Made by a program: the position numbers and the translations under genes. The notes under the pieces were generated by a model. That model made no database searches. It was given only the letters and a program-made list of their open reading frames with translations, and was not told the DNA's origin. Below, piece by piece: positions 26,993-35,281 of a stretch of 49,902 nucleotides of DNA. Source of the DNA: Terriglobales bacterium (GTDB lineage: Bacteria > Acidobacteriota > Terriglobia > Terriglobales > Acidobacteriaceae); contig JAATFM010000217.1 in NCBI GenBank assembly GCA_015655195.1, positions 1 through 49,902 on the forward strand, in the 5' to 3' direction. Positions within the stretch are counted from its first letter, which is position 1. Each line of letters opens with the position of its first letter.

Positions 26993-29386
26993 ATGAAACC
27001 TGTCATCATGGCGCGAATGTTTTTCGCTACAGCGGCGCTGGCCAGTGCGCCGCTTACGATCCTGTTTTCGGCTCCGCTTTTGACCGCGCAGGCGCAGCAG
27101 AAGAGTGTGAACCCCGCCGACCCCGGTTCCAGCGAGCTTGCTCCACCGCCGGCTTACACGCCGCGTGCCAAGGACGCCCCGCCTGCCACGGACACGCAGG
27201 CGCAGATCGATGCGCGGGCTCGCGCCAAGGCCCGCGCTGAAGAAAAAGTCGCGGCGGATCGCAAGGCTTACAACGCGCTCGTGACGCCAGCCTACAACTT
27301 CCACTATGGGCAGAAGAATCCCTTCACGCCGGGCAACGTTCAGGCAGAAGGCGAAGGCTTCTTGCAGCCGGGCGCTTATCCCAGTGCGGAGTATTGCGGA
27401 ACCTGCCACCAGGAGGCTTACACGCAGTGGCGGCAGGCGCTGCACTCAAATGCCTTCCGCACGCCGTTCTATCGCACCAGCGTCAACCTTCTCATCCGCG
27501 ACAAGACGCGCGGCATCTCCTTTGCGCGCCACTGCGACAGTTGCCACAACCCCATCGGCGTGCTGGGCGCGGCGCTCACTGAAGACTCGAAAGTGGATCG
27601 CGCCAAGTTTGATTCCGACGGCCTGACCTGTATGACCTGCCACTCCGTCACCAGCATCGGCACCACGCAGGCCGGCGGCTCCCTCAACGGCAACGCCGCC
27701 GTTACGATAGGCGTTCCCGCCGTAATGGTCGATGAGAAAGGCAATCGCATTCCGGGACAGGTTCCGTTCGACGAGATTCTTCGCCACCCCGAACGCCACT
27801 CGCAGGCCGTGATGCACGACTTTCTGCACAAGCCGGAGTTCTGCTCCGCCTGCCACAAGGCCAATCTTCCCTCGCCGCTCAACGATTACAAGTTTCTGCG
27901 CGCCTTCACGGCTTATGACGAGTGGCAGCAATCGAAGTTCTCGCAGCGCAATCCGCTCACGTTTTATACCGCGGACTTTACCTCATGCCAGGGATGCCAC
28001 ATGAAGCGCAATCCCGTTTCGCTGCCCGAGTACGGCGCGAAAAACGGCACCTTTGCTTCGCATCGCTGGCTGGCCGGCAACACTGCCGTGCCTTTCTATT
28101 ACGGCTTCACCGAGCAGCTCGACAAGACGATCGAGTTCCTCCGCACTGGCAACTACCTTAACGTTGACATCTTCGCGCTCAAGAAGAACAGCGACGAAAA
28201 ACTCATCGCCCCGCTCGGCAAAGTTTCTTACTCGCTTGCGCCGAGCGATGTTGTCGAGGCGTGGGTCGTGGTGCAGAACAAAAACATCGGCCACTCACTC
28301 ATCCCCGAGGTCCGCGACCTCTACGAAGCGTGGGTCGAGTTCACCGTCAAGGATGCAAACGGCAAGGAAATCTACCACTCCGGCTTCCTCAAACCGGATG
28401 GCATGATCGATCCCCGCGCCCACAGCTTTACCAACCGGCCTGTCACCGATGAAGGCGATTTCGTCGACAACCACAAAGTATGGACGATTCACTCGGTAGC
28501 TTACGACAACACCGTGTCAGCCGGCCGCTCGGTGCTGGTGCGCTACCAGTTCCGCCTGCACGCCGACGTGCAAGGTGCGGTCTCCGTTACGGCAAAGGTC
28601 AACTACCGCCATCTGCGCCAGAGCTATCTCAACAACATTTTCGGCAAGGACCACCCCGCCTATCCGGTCGTCGAAATCACCTCGCGCACCCGCACGCTTC
28701 ACATCGGCAGCAACGGGCCTGAGACTCCCGAACCCAACGACAACGCGGATTGGATGCGATGGAACAACCTCGGCATCTCGCTCCTCGATGAGTTCCAGTA
28801 CAAGGAGGCCGTCGACGCTTTCAATGAGGTCGTGAAGCTCCGCCCCGACTATGCCGACGGCTATACCAACATCGGACTCACCGAGATTGTCTGGGAGAAG
28901 TACGACTCGGCTCGCGCCGCCATTGACCGCGCACTGCGGATCGACCCTGCCAGCGCCCGCGCCCGCTACTACGACGGGCTGCTCCAGCGCCGCGCCGGCA
29001 ACACGGACAAAGAAATCGCGGACTTCGAGTACGTTGTCGAGAAATTTCCGCAGTCGCGCGATGCACGGCGCGAGCTTGGCATTACCTACTATCAGCAGAA
29101 GATGGACGCCAAGGCCATCGAACAGTTCGAGGCGCTGCAGCAGATCGATCCCGACGATCTTGCGGCGCACTATAACCTTTCCATCCTTTACCGCCGCGAG
29201 GGCAAGCTCGAAGCGGCCCGCGACCAGCAAGCGCTGTTCGTCGATAAAAAGGTCGATCCCGGCGCGCCGACTTATTCGCTGAACTACCTGCGGGCGCATC
29301 CGGAGATTTCGACCGAAAGCATCCCCTGGCACATGCACTCCGACATGATGGAAGAAACAGGAGGCACACACAATGGCAGCAAATAA
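26993..29386 (+). CDS. Pentahaem cytochrome c fused to C-terminal TPR domain
   Basis: This 797-residue exported protein starts with a signal peptide (FFATAALASAPLTILFSAPLLTAQA) and a charged Ala/Lys/Arg linker to residue 90. Five c-type haem motifs are visible: CGTCH (135-139), CDSCH (181-185), CMTCH (213-217), CSACH (284-288) and CQGCH (332-336). Extra histidines nearby (HSNAF, RHSQAVMH, FLHK) could be distal ligands. This resembles the cytochrome c554/c-prime class. A beta-rich middle region (about 390-560) precedes four or five TPRs (about 585-760), for example WNNLGISLLDEFQYKEAVDAF. It should transfer electrons in the periplasm or on the cell surface. The ATG at 26993 has GAGGG 5 bp upstream. 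The next gene overlaps its 3' end by 14 bp. Confidence 0.93.
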   Translation: MKPVIMARMFFATAALASAPLTILFSAPLLTAQAQQKSVNPADPGSSELAPPPAYTPRAKDAPPATDTQAQIDARARAKARAEEKVAADRKAYNALVTPAYNFHYGQKNPFTPGNVQAEGEGFLQPGAYPSAEYCGTCHQEAYTQWRQALHSNAFRTPFYRTSVNLLIRDKTRGISFARHCDSCHNPIGVLGAALTEDSKVDRAKFDSDGLTCMTCHSVTSIGTTQAGGSLNGNAAVTIGVPAVMVDEKGNRIPGQVPFDEILRHPERHSQAVMHDFLHKPEFCSACHKANLPSPLNDYKFLRAFTAYDEWQQSKFSQRNPLTFYTADFTSCQGCHMKRNPVSLPEYGAKNGTFASHRWLAGNTAVPFYYGFTEQLDKTIEFLRTGNYLNVDIFALKKNSDEKLIAPLGKVSYSLAPSDVVEAWVVVQNKNIGHSLIPEVRDLYEAWVEFTVKDANGKEIYHSGFLKPDGMIDPRAHSFTNRPVTDEGDFVDNHKVWTIHSVAYDNTVSAGRSVLVRYQFRLHADVQGAVSVTAKVNYRHLRQSYLNNIFGKDHPAYPVVEITSRTRTLHIGSNGPETPEPNDNADWMRWNNLGISLLDEFQYKEAVDAFNEVVKLRPDYADGYTNIGLTEIVWEKYDSARAAIDRALRIDPASARARYYDGLLQRRAGNTDKEIADFEYVVEKFPQSRDARRELGITYYQQKMDAKAIEQFEALQQIDPDDLAAHYNLSILYRREGKLEAARDQQALFVDKKVDPGAPTYSLNYLRAHPEISTESIPWHMHSDMMEETGGTHNGSK

Positions 29387-29897
29387 TGGCTGGCTGACAC
29401 GCCGGCTCCTCCGCGTTGCGCTGCAAATCATGCTGCTGCTGGCGCTGCCCGCTGCGGTCCGCGCCGCGAATAACTGCCCGTGGCTCACCGAAGCCACGGC
29501 GGGCGGTCTACTCGGTGGCACGGCTGTCGGCACATTTACCGCGGGTCAGCCCGGTCAGCCCTCAACGTGCAGTTTTGTCGATAAGGAATCCGGCGGCACG
29601 CGCGAGCTTACCATTACGGTCGAGATCAATCCCGACGCTCATACGCAACTCGCGGCTATGATGCACGACTGCGGCGCTTCTGGCTCGCTTCTTCAGGCTA
29701 TCGGTAATGAGGCGGCTGTTTGCGCGATGGACTCGCGCCGCAAGTCGCTGGCCGAGCGCGTGGTCGGGCGAGTGCGCGACCAGATTTTTACCATTGCGAT
29801 TATGACTTCGCTCAAGGATGATCCGGTTCTCGACCACTCCATGCTGATGACGAAGATTTACACCGCATCGGAGCAGGTTGCCGGCAATCTCTTCTAA
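29373..29897 (+). CDS. Small secreted four-cysteine protein coupled to the pentahaem cytochrome
   Basis: This 174-residue protein has an N-terminal signal (VALQIMLLLALPAAVRAAN). The mature part has four cysteines (NNCPW, STCSF, HDCGA, AVCAM), enough for two disulfides. The pattern CPWLTEATAGGLLGG followed by STCSF recalls small lipoprotein-like domains such as DUF3558, but the match is by eye only. No lipobox is seen. The start lies inside the last codons of the cytochrome gene, so the two are very probably co-translated. It may be an accessory or ligand-binding subunit of the cytochrome/ASPIC complex. The assignment is inferred only from position. Confidence 0.8.
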   Translation: MAANNGWLTRRLLRVALQIMLLLALPAAVRAANNCPWLTEATAGGLLGGTAVGTFTAGQPGQPSTCSFVDKESGGTRELTITVEINPDAHTQLAAMMHDCGASGSLLQAIGNEAAVCAMDSRRKSLAERVVGRVRDQIFTIAIMTSLKDDPVLDHSMLMTKIYTASEQVAGNLF

Positions 29898-29943
29898 AAC
29901 TGGCGGCACAAATCTAAATTTGGAAATTCAGGAACATCCCTCG

Positions 29944-29994
29944 GGGGCTAAAGCCCTTGAAAATTGCGGCTCTTTACGGCACGGCTAAAGCCGT
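29944..29994. repeat. Paired family-B palindromes
   Basis: GGGCTAAAGCCC (29945-29956) and ACGGCTAAAGCCGT (29981-29994) are perfect short palindromes with the same CTAAAG centre, 24 bp apart. They lie between the convergent small-protein gene and holA and may terminate transcription from both sides. Confidence 0.6.
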
Positions 29995-30032
29995 TCCCCT
30001 TCAAAACGTCCGGCTCTCTGCTGGAATCGCCG

Positions 30033-31208
30033 TCACGACTCAAAGGAGAGTTGCGCGCTGGCCCACGGCGAGGGCGGCTTCGGCTCCGAGGCCAGGTCGT
30101 AGACCAGCCGCTCCAGTACCAGCCGCTTATCGGGCGGCGAAGAGCGCAGCTCCAGATCGGCCCGCGCAATCAGCCGCAGCGACCGCGTCAGCTCGCGCTT
30201 GGATTTGTAACGCCGCGCCTGCTTAATCAAGTCGTCCGCCGCAAAGGGTGGAATCCGGAAGCCCTGCCACAGCGCCTGCCAGATTGCCCGCTGGTCGCGC
30301 ACATTTTTTTCGAGAACCACCAGCATCTGCCGGAAAGTTCGCGCGAGCATATAGAGATGCCCGATGGCCGAGTCCTCGCCGCCATCCGACGTGTTCAGCA
30401 GTCCGTCAAGCAGCGCCAGCGCCCGCGAAGGCTGCTTGGCGCTGATGGCGTCGGTCAGTTCGTAAAGCGAGCGCTGCTTCGCGCCCAGCACCATGGTTTC
30501 CACATCGCCGAGCGTGATCTTTCCGCGCCCCAGCGTGTAAAGCAGCAGCTTTTCGATCTCGGAGGCAATCAGCATCATGTCCGCGCCCAGCGCGTCTACC
30601 AGTTGCCGCGCCGCTTCGGGCTCCAGCTTTGCTTTGCCGTCCTCCGCCGTTGCGACGGCCCAGCGCATCGCGTCCTCTTCGCTCACACGCGAAAGCTCCA
30701 CCATGCCGCAGTGCTCGCCCAGCGTCTCGCGCAAGCGCTCGTAACGATTCTTGTCGTCCATCTCCATGCGCCGCGCGTCGGCCGGGATGCGGAGAAAGTC
30801 GGCGACGAAGATCAGCAGCGCCTGCGGGTTCGGCGAGGCAAAATAGCGGTTGAGTGCCGCGAACTCTTCCTTCTTTGCGCCGCGCGTGTAGAGCTGCCGC
30901 ACATTGCGAATGAAAATTACCTGGAAGGGCGCCATCAGCGAGGGCGTCTGCGCCTGATCCAGCGCTTCAAAAATGTTGGTCGAAGCGAGGTCGATGTCGG
31001 AAAGGCAGAAATCGCGCAGCTCCGGCGGAACAAAGGCGCGCAGCACCGCCGCACGGCACTTTTCCTGGAGGAATATCTCATCCCCGGCCAGCACGTAGCC
31101 CGGCTTGAGCGGCGCGGCGGGCTGGGCAGAGTTTTGGGCCGCCTCCTCGATTTCGGAGACAAAACGGCCTGCAGCGGCAAATCCCGCACCCCAGCGCTGG
31201 CCGCTCAA
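30033..31208 (-). CDS. holA: DNA polymerase III delta subunit
   Basis: This 391-residue clamp-loader subunit opens the beta sliding clamp at replication. After a variable N-terminus come PGYVLAGDEIFLQEKCRAAVL, the PFQVIFIRNVRQL strand, and the helix MMLIASEIEKLLLYTLGRGKITLGDVETMV with the following block SLYELTDAISAKQPSRALALLDGLL; both are typical of the HolA middle and C-terminal domains. There is no ATG in the open frame before the conserved region; a TTG at 31208 is the best available start, with a weak ribosome site. It is a single gene separated from its neighbours by repeats. Confidence 0.93.
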   Translation of the reverse strand: MSGQRWGAGFAAAGRFVSEIEEAAQNSAQPAAPLKPGYVLAGDEIFLQEKCRAAVLRAFVPPELRDFCLSDIDLASTNIFEALDQAQTPSLMAPFQVIFIRNVRQLYTRGAKKEEFAALNRYFASPNPQALLIFVADFLRIPADARRMEMDDKNRYERLRETLGEHCGMVELSRVSEEDAMRWAVATAEDGKAKLEPEAARQLVDALGADMMLIASEIEKLLLYTLGRGKITLGDVETMVLGAKQRSLYELTDAISAKQPSRALALLDGLLNTSDGGEDSAIGHLYMLARTFRQMLVVLEKNVRDQRAIWQALWQGFRIPPFAADDLIKQARRYKSKRELTRSLRLIARADLELRSSPPDKRLVLERLVYDLASEPKPPSPWASAQLSFES

Positions 31209-31317
31209 AGGACGCGGCTCCGGATTGGCCTCATGGCTGGCATAGCATCCAGAATACCAATGATTTCAGTGGATTTGTGGGCCTGATCTTAACAGCGGTG
31301 CAGTTTGCGGCTGCCGC

Positions 31318-31354
31318 CCCACCCTAGCCGGAAAAACAAAGACACGACAAGGGG
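31318..31354. repeat. REP-like palindrome, family A, copy 2 (right arm decayed)
   Basis: CCCACCCTAGCCGG at 31318-31331 and the AAAAACAAAGACA centre match copy 1. The right arm is shortened to AAGGGGA and the GGGCACCCG tail is absent. It lies between the holA and glycosyltransferase genes. Confidence 0.7.
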
Positions 31355-31390
31355 AACGGCGCGTAATTTGAAGCGAAAAGCATACCGCAG

Positions 31391-31452
31391 GGCCTAAAGG
31401 CCCGGCTCATCTGGCTGGACGGGTAGGCCGGGGATAAATCCCCGGCCTACCC
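31391..31452. repeat. Family-B element with perfect 14-bp stem-loop
   Basis: GGCCTAAAGGCC (31391-31402) is followed by a perfect inverted repeat: GGGTAGGCCGGGGA (31421-31434), loop TAAA, TCCCCGGCCTACCC (31439-31452). There is no T tract on either side. It lies just downstream of the glycosyltransferase stop and upstream of holA. Confidence 0.8.
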
Positions 31453-31483
31453 AATCGGACACCTAACCTCTGCTCCCTGCATT

Positions 31484-33142
31484 TTACTCGTCTTCGTCTG
31501 CATCCACCGTGGCCGTAAACCTGTCCTCCGGCAGCTTGACGCGCAGCTTTTTCCCCACCGCCTCGCGCACTTTGCCGCCCGGCAACGGGTGCAGCTTGAA
31601 GAGAATCAGCACGTTCCGGTCCGGATCGTCGAAGGCCGGCCAGCTTCCCACCTGTTCCAGCGAAAAATGCGAGTGCAGGTCTTCGAGCGTTCCCGCGTCC
31701 ACGCTGTTCCATGTGGCCCACCAGCCGGGCCGGTACGCACCCAGCTTTTCGGCCAGGTCCGCCGTTCCGAAGTCGTCGCACAGCGTGGGAAGGTGCGTTA
31801 TCAACGTAATGTCGTCGCCGCTGATCGAGACCAGCAGCCGCTTGCCATTGGGATGCGCGTCAATGTAGCGCGTCAGATTCTGCGCCGCGTTTACCCACGT
31901 GTACTCCGGGTGCGCCGCGTAGGTGAGCGTGGTGGCCGCATTCGAGGCCGCGCTAATTACGGCAACCGCAACTGCCGCCGCTCCCAGCCGCGGCGCCCAC
32001 TGCCCGCTGGCTTTTACGAGAGCCCCCGCGCCCTGCGCCAGCACGAAGATCGTGAACAGCGCTACCACCGTAAAGTAGCGCGGCTGCGGATGGTTCTGGT
32101 AGGTCATAAAGAGGATGAACCCAGCCGCCGAGAGCAACGACGCGCCGAAGACCGGATCGGCGAGCAACTTCCGCGCCCACTCCGCCCGCAGCGGAGACAG
32201 CCAATAGACGAGCACAAGCAGGAAGACGATTCCGGAGAGCGGCACGAGAATGTGGTCAATCCACAGTCCGCCGTGAAACGACCACCAGAAGCTCACCGCC
32301 GGCCAGTAAAACACCTTGGGCTTCTCCCATTTGTTCACGAGAAACAGGTAGCGGAAGTCGCCCAGCAGCCCGCGCGAGGCGACAAAGCCCATCCACAGCC
32401 CGAACGAAACCGCCGAGGCCGCGCCAGCCGCCAGCACAGCGCGAACCGCCTCGCGCGAGGGCGGCCAGAGCTTTGCTGGACTCGGCGTTTCTGTGCTGCC
32501 TGATTCGGGGTCGGCGCTTGCGAAAGCCGCCAGCATGGCCCAGATCAGGCCGGGAAGCAGGAACGCCGCACTGGTTTTGGTGAGCAGCATCAACGCAAAG
32601 AGCAGGCCAATGGCCGAGGCGGCCACCATGGGCCGCTTGAAGCGCGGCAGGCGAACGGCCAAGTTCAGCGCGGCAAGGAAGAAGGTTGTCAGCAGCGGCT
32701 CCAGAATCGCGAGCCGGCTGAAGGCGTAGAGAAACGGGCTTGTGCAGAGGAGCGTCAGCGCCAGCAGAGCCACCCAGCGGCCGCCGCGCCCCCGCAGCAG
32801 CAGATAGCTCAAAGCCAGATTCACCACAAAGATTGTCACCACCAACGCCCGCACCGCCACCACGCTCACGCCGGTAAAAAAGAAGAGCACCCATTCCAGA
32901 AACGGCCACACCGGCACCGCCGGCGCGGGGTTAAAGTCGCCCGGCATATACCAGTTTCCGAAGAGATGCGCGCGAATGGCGGCGTTGCCGTACCACCCCT
33001 CGTCGGTGTACTTGGCCCAGTCCGAATACCACTCCGTGTGGTTCGGGAAATCTGCGCCCAGATGCAGAAAGTGAACGAGGGCAAAACCGGCGATAAGGAA
33101 GATCCAGCCCGCCAGGGCCAAGCGCTTTATGGGTGCATTCAA
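31484..33142 (-). CDS. Polytopic membrane glycosyltransferase, GT39/ArnT-like (GT-C fold)
   Basis: This 552-residue protein has a dozen or so hydrophobic segments and a soluble C-terminal part from about residue 420. The first extracytoplasmic loop carries the acidic pair in KYTDEGWYGNAAI, the expected catalytic site of GT-C enzymes of the PMT_2 family. The family moves sugars from polyprenyl-phosphate donors to lipids, proteins or glycans outside the membrane. The start is TTG at 33142 with GGGAG 10 bp upstream. The acceptor cannot be read. No linked polysaccharide genes are seen. Confidence 0.85.
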   Translation of the reverse strand: MNAPIKRLALAGWIFLIAGFALVHFLHLGADFPNHTEWYSDWAKYTDEGWYGNAAIRAHLFGNWYMPGDFNPAPAVPVWPFLEWVLFFFTGVSVVAVRALVVTIFVVNLALSYLLLRGRGGRWVALLALTLLCTSPFLYAFSRLAILEPLLTTFFLAALNLAVRLPRFKRPMVAASAIGLLFALMLLTKTSAAFLLPGLIWAMLAAFASADPESGSTETPSPAKLWPPSREAVRAVLAAGAASAVSFGLWMGFVASRGLLGDFRYLFLVNKWEKPKVFYWPAVSFWWSFHGGLWIDHILVPLSGIVFLLVLVYWLSPLRAEWARKLLADPVFGASLLSAAGFILFMTYQNHPQPRYFTVVALFTIFVLAQGAGALVKASGQWAPRLGAAAVAVAVISAASNAATTLTYAAHPEYTWVNAAQNLTRYIDAHPNGKRLLVSISGDDITLITHLPTLCDDFGTADLAEKLGAYRPGWWATWNSVDAGTLEDLHSHFSLEQVGSWPAFDDPDRNVLILFKLHPLPGGKVREAVGKKLRVKLPEDRFTATVDADEDE

Positions 33143-33242
33143 TCTAAATAAACTCCCGTTGCGGGATTAGGGGGATAAGGAAAGTATATAGGCGCGAGGA
33201 ACGAAGGGCGAGGAAAAAGGGATAAAGAACGCAGTACGGCGT

Positions 33243-33530
33243 TTATGCCACCTTTAGACGGCTAATACGCGGACGCTTCTTCTGCTTTGCCTGCCACATA
33301 TCGAACGAAGCCTGCATGTCGTACCAGAAGGACGGATGCGTGCCAAGCGCATCGCCGAGGCGCAGCGACATCTCCGCGCTGATGCCGGCCGATCCGTTGA
33401 GAATGCGGGAAAGCGTGACCCGCGAAATATGCAGGTGCTGAGCCATGGACGTAATATCCATATCTGCCATGTACTCTCGCAGGACCTTGCCGGGATGCGG
33501 AGGGTTGTACATTTCGCTCATCGCCGCCAT
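33243..33530 (-). CDS. higA: HigA-type antitoxin
   Basis: This 95-residue HTH protein of the HigA/VapI family has NPPHPGKVLREYMADMDITSMAQHLHISRVTLSRILNGSAGIS-type features in order. The HPGKVL start, the helix-turn-helix at about 27-50 (SMAQHLHISRVTLSRILNG) and the SFWYDMQASFDMW end are typical. It neutralises the upstream RelE-fold toxin and represses the operon. Its Shine-Dalgarno sequence GGGAGG lies inside the last toxin codons, so antitoxin synthesis is coupled to toxin translation. The toxin-first order is usual for higBA. Confidence 0.93.
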   Translation of the reverse strand: MAAMSEMYNPPHPGKVLREYMADMDITSMAQHLHISRVTLSRILNGSAGISAEMSLRLGDALGTHPSFWYDMQASFDMWQAKQKKRPRISRLKVA

Positions 33531-33532
33531 CG

Positions 33533-33817
33533 TTACCTCCCGTGATAATCCTGATAGTCCGTTAAAATCACATCTTCGCCCTCAAAAGAAAATGTCACGC
33601 GCCAGTTTCCGTTTACTTTGATCGACCGGTGACCGGCGAGGTCGCCTTTCAAGAGATGCAGCTTCCAGCCGGGACGCGCCAAGTCAGAAGCGGATTTTGC
33701 ATGGTCGAGTGCAAAGAGCTGCAAACTCAGCTTGTCGGCATGAGCCGGTTGAATGCCGGCCTTGCTCCCCGTCCGGTAGAACCTCTCCAGCTCGGCATGA
33801 CGGAAGCTCTTAATCAC
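33533..33817 (-). CDS. higB: HigB-type toxin (RelE superfamily)
   Basis: This 94-residue protein matches HigB: IKSFRHAELERFYRTG at the start, a LHLLKGDLAGHRSIKVNGNWR core and the VTFSFEGEDVILTDYQDYH end. HigB is a ribosome-dependent mRNA endonuclease in the RelE fold. The start is GTG at 33817. Two bases separate its stop from the antitoxin ATG. The pair lies between a glycosyltransferase and a repeat-flanked permease gene, a common place for such mobile pairs. Confidence 0.93.
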   Translation of the reverse strand: MIKSFRHAELERFYRTGSKAGIQPAHADKLSLQLFALDHAKSASDLARPGWKLHLLKGDLAGHRSIKVNGNWRVTFSFEGEDVILTDYQDYHGR

Positions 33818-33877
33818 CCGTAAAGCGTATCGTTATGCTTAACGCTGGTCAAATCCCGGCGGATACCGGCGCGATCC

Positions 33878-33899
33878 CAGGTCCGAAAATCCGGACCTG
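33878..33899. repeat. Perfect 8-bp stem-loop downstream of the FtsX-type gene
   Basis: CAGGTCCG, loop AAAATC, CGGACCTG. It lies 45 bp after the end of the permease gene and upstream of higBA. There is no T tract on the minus strand, so it is not a canonical terminator. Confidence 0.55.
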
Positions 33900-33905
33900 A
33901 GCACA

Positions 33906-33940
33906 CGATTCAGTCTGATTTGCATCCCAGCTTGCTCCCT
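33906..33940 (+). repeat. Direct repeat flanking the FtsX-type gene, copy 1
   Basis: This 35-bp copy starts CGATTCAGTCTGA and ends CAGCTTGCTCCCT. It matches the second copy at 35184-35218 at 31 of 35 positions, in the same orientation. The two copies bracket the permease gene. Confidence 0.75.
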
Positions 33941-33943
33941 GCT

Positions 33944-35047
33944 CTATTCGTAAGCCAGGGCGTCGATGGGGTCTTTGCGGGCTGCCATCCATGCGGGGTA
34001 GAGCGCTCCGCAGAGAGCGCCGGCGAAGGCGATGAGCGCGCCCCGCACCGCCCACTCCGCCGTGATCTCAAAGTTCATGGTGGGAAAGAGGCGCGCCAGC
34101 AGCAGCTTGACGCCGAAAACGCCGAGAATGCCGAGAATAACTCCAGCTATGGCGAGGAGCGCGGTTTCACGCAGGACCACGGTCACGATGGTGGACTTGG
34201 AGGCGCCCATCGATTTCAGAATCCCGATCTCGCGGGTGCGCTCCAGCACAGCGGTGTACATGGCCTGGAAGATGACGAGGAAGCCGACGATGACAGCAAT
34301 GCCCGTGACGGTGCCAAGGGCGATGTTGAAACCGGGAAGCTTATCGGGGGTCATCGTCGCCAGCCAGTCGTCAATGGTCTGGACCGGATAATCTTCGAGG
34401 CCTTTTGTGGCGTGAATCTCGCTGACGACGGTTTCAATGTTGGCCTTCTCGTCCACCTTGATGTAGAAGACGGAGGCTTTGCCGGTGGAACCGGTCAGAT
34501 CGCCCATGGTGTCGATAGGAATGAGCTTGCGGCCGCCCTTACCCCGCAGCACGATGCCGCAGATGCGGAAGGGGTGGTCGAGAATCTGGAGGGTGTCGCC
34601 AACGTGATACCCCGGCTTGGAGTTGGCCAGAAGGTCGTCGATGATAACGTCGTTCGGCCCCTGAAACGGCCCGCCGGCGAGAAACGTGAACGGTTTGAGC
34701 GCGTTGAAGCTCGCATAATCGATTCCGTAGAGGACTTCGATCTTGACGTTCGTGGTGAGATGCGAGATGACGGGAGAAGCGGCCTCGACGTGGGGCAGCC
34801 TGCGCAGCACATCTGCAATTTTAACGGGCATCGGCGCGCCGCCGACGCCGTTCATCATGCTGGCCCCCGAGGGCCAGAGCATCAGGTCCGCGCCGGTGCC
34901 GTTGGTGCGCGTCTTCTGGTCGTTCAGCATTCCCATGAAGATGCCGGCGATCGAGAGAATCATCACCACCTCAATGGCGACAGCCAGAACGCTGATGATC
35001 GAGCGAAGCGGGCGGTGAAGCAGGTTGGCCAGGACGAGCTTGTTCAT
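33944..35047 (-). CDS. FtsX/MacB-type ABC transporter permease (orphan)
   Basis: This 367-residue protein has the MacB/FtsX layout: an N-terminal helix (SIISVLAVAIEVVMILSIAGIFMG), a large extracytoplasmic domain (about 50-245), then three C-terminal helices. ERTREIGILKSMGASKSTI between the last helices is the family's cytoplasmic signature. The end PAWMAARKDPIDALAYE is also typical. The partner ATPase is not adjacent on either side, so the complex must draw on an ATPase elsewhere. Its role may be lipoprotein or peptide export. Direct repeats surround the gene. Confidence 0.9.
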   Translation of the reverse strand: MNKLVLANLLHRPLRSIISVLAVAIEVVMILSIAGIFMGMLNDQKTRTNGTGADLMLWPSGASMMNGVGGAPMPVKIADVLRRLPHVEAASPVISHLTTNVKIEVLYGIDYASFNALKPFTFLAGGPFQGPNDVIIDDLLANSKPGYHVGDTLQILDHPFRICGIVLRGKGGRKLIPIDTMGDLTGSTGKASVFYIKVDEKANIETVVSEIHATKGLEDYPVQTIDDWLATMTPDKLPGFNIALGTVTGIAVIVGFLVIFQAMYTAVLERTREIGILKSMGASKSTIVTVVLRETALLAIAGVILGILGVFGVKLLLARLFPTMNFEITAEWAVRGALIAFAGALCGALYPAWMAARKDPIDALAYE

Positions 35048-35138
35048 TGCTATCAGCGTATCAGGAAGCAGGGAACAAGGGACCGAGGGAACAAGGGTTT
35101 ATAGATAAACGACAAGAGCTATAAAAAGCTCTAAATAT

Positions 35139-35184
35139 CCCACCCTAGCCGGAAAGACAAAGACCCGGCGAGGATGGGGCACCC
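35139..35184. repeat. REP-like palindrome, family A, copy 3
   Basis: CCCACCCTAGCCGG starts the element at 35139 and AGGATGGG forms the right arm, with one change from copy 1. The GGGCACCCG tail merges into the direct repeat at 35184. Confidence 0.7.
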
Positions 35185-35218
35185 GATTCAGTCTGAGCTG
35201 CATCGCAGCTTGTTCCCT
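35184..35218 (+). repeat. Direct repeat flanking the FtsX-type gene, copy 2
   Basis: CGATTCAGTCTGAGCTGCAT begins this copy; it differs at four of 35 positions from 33906-33940. Its end runs into the first TTGTTCCC unit of the tandem array. Confidence 0.75.
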
Positions 35219-35281
35219 TGTTCCCTTGTTCCCTTGTTCCCTTGTTCCCTTGTTCCCTTGTTCCCTTGTTCCCTTGTTCCC
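35210..35281 (+). repeat. Nine perfect tandem copies of TTGTTCCC
   Basis: The 8-bp unit TTGTTCCC is repeated nine times without a mismatch from 35210 to 35281. Its reverse complement appears about 110 bp upstream in two and a half units (35074-35098), so a large cruciform or hairpin is possible. Perfect identity indicates recent slippage; copy number may vary between strains. Confidence 0.95.

Noticed and set aside
35210-35281. Tandem array considered as CRISPR
   Set aside because: The units are 8 bp and contiguous with no spacers, and no cas genes are present.
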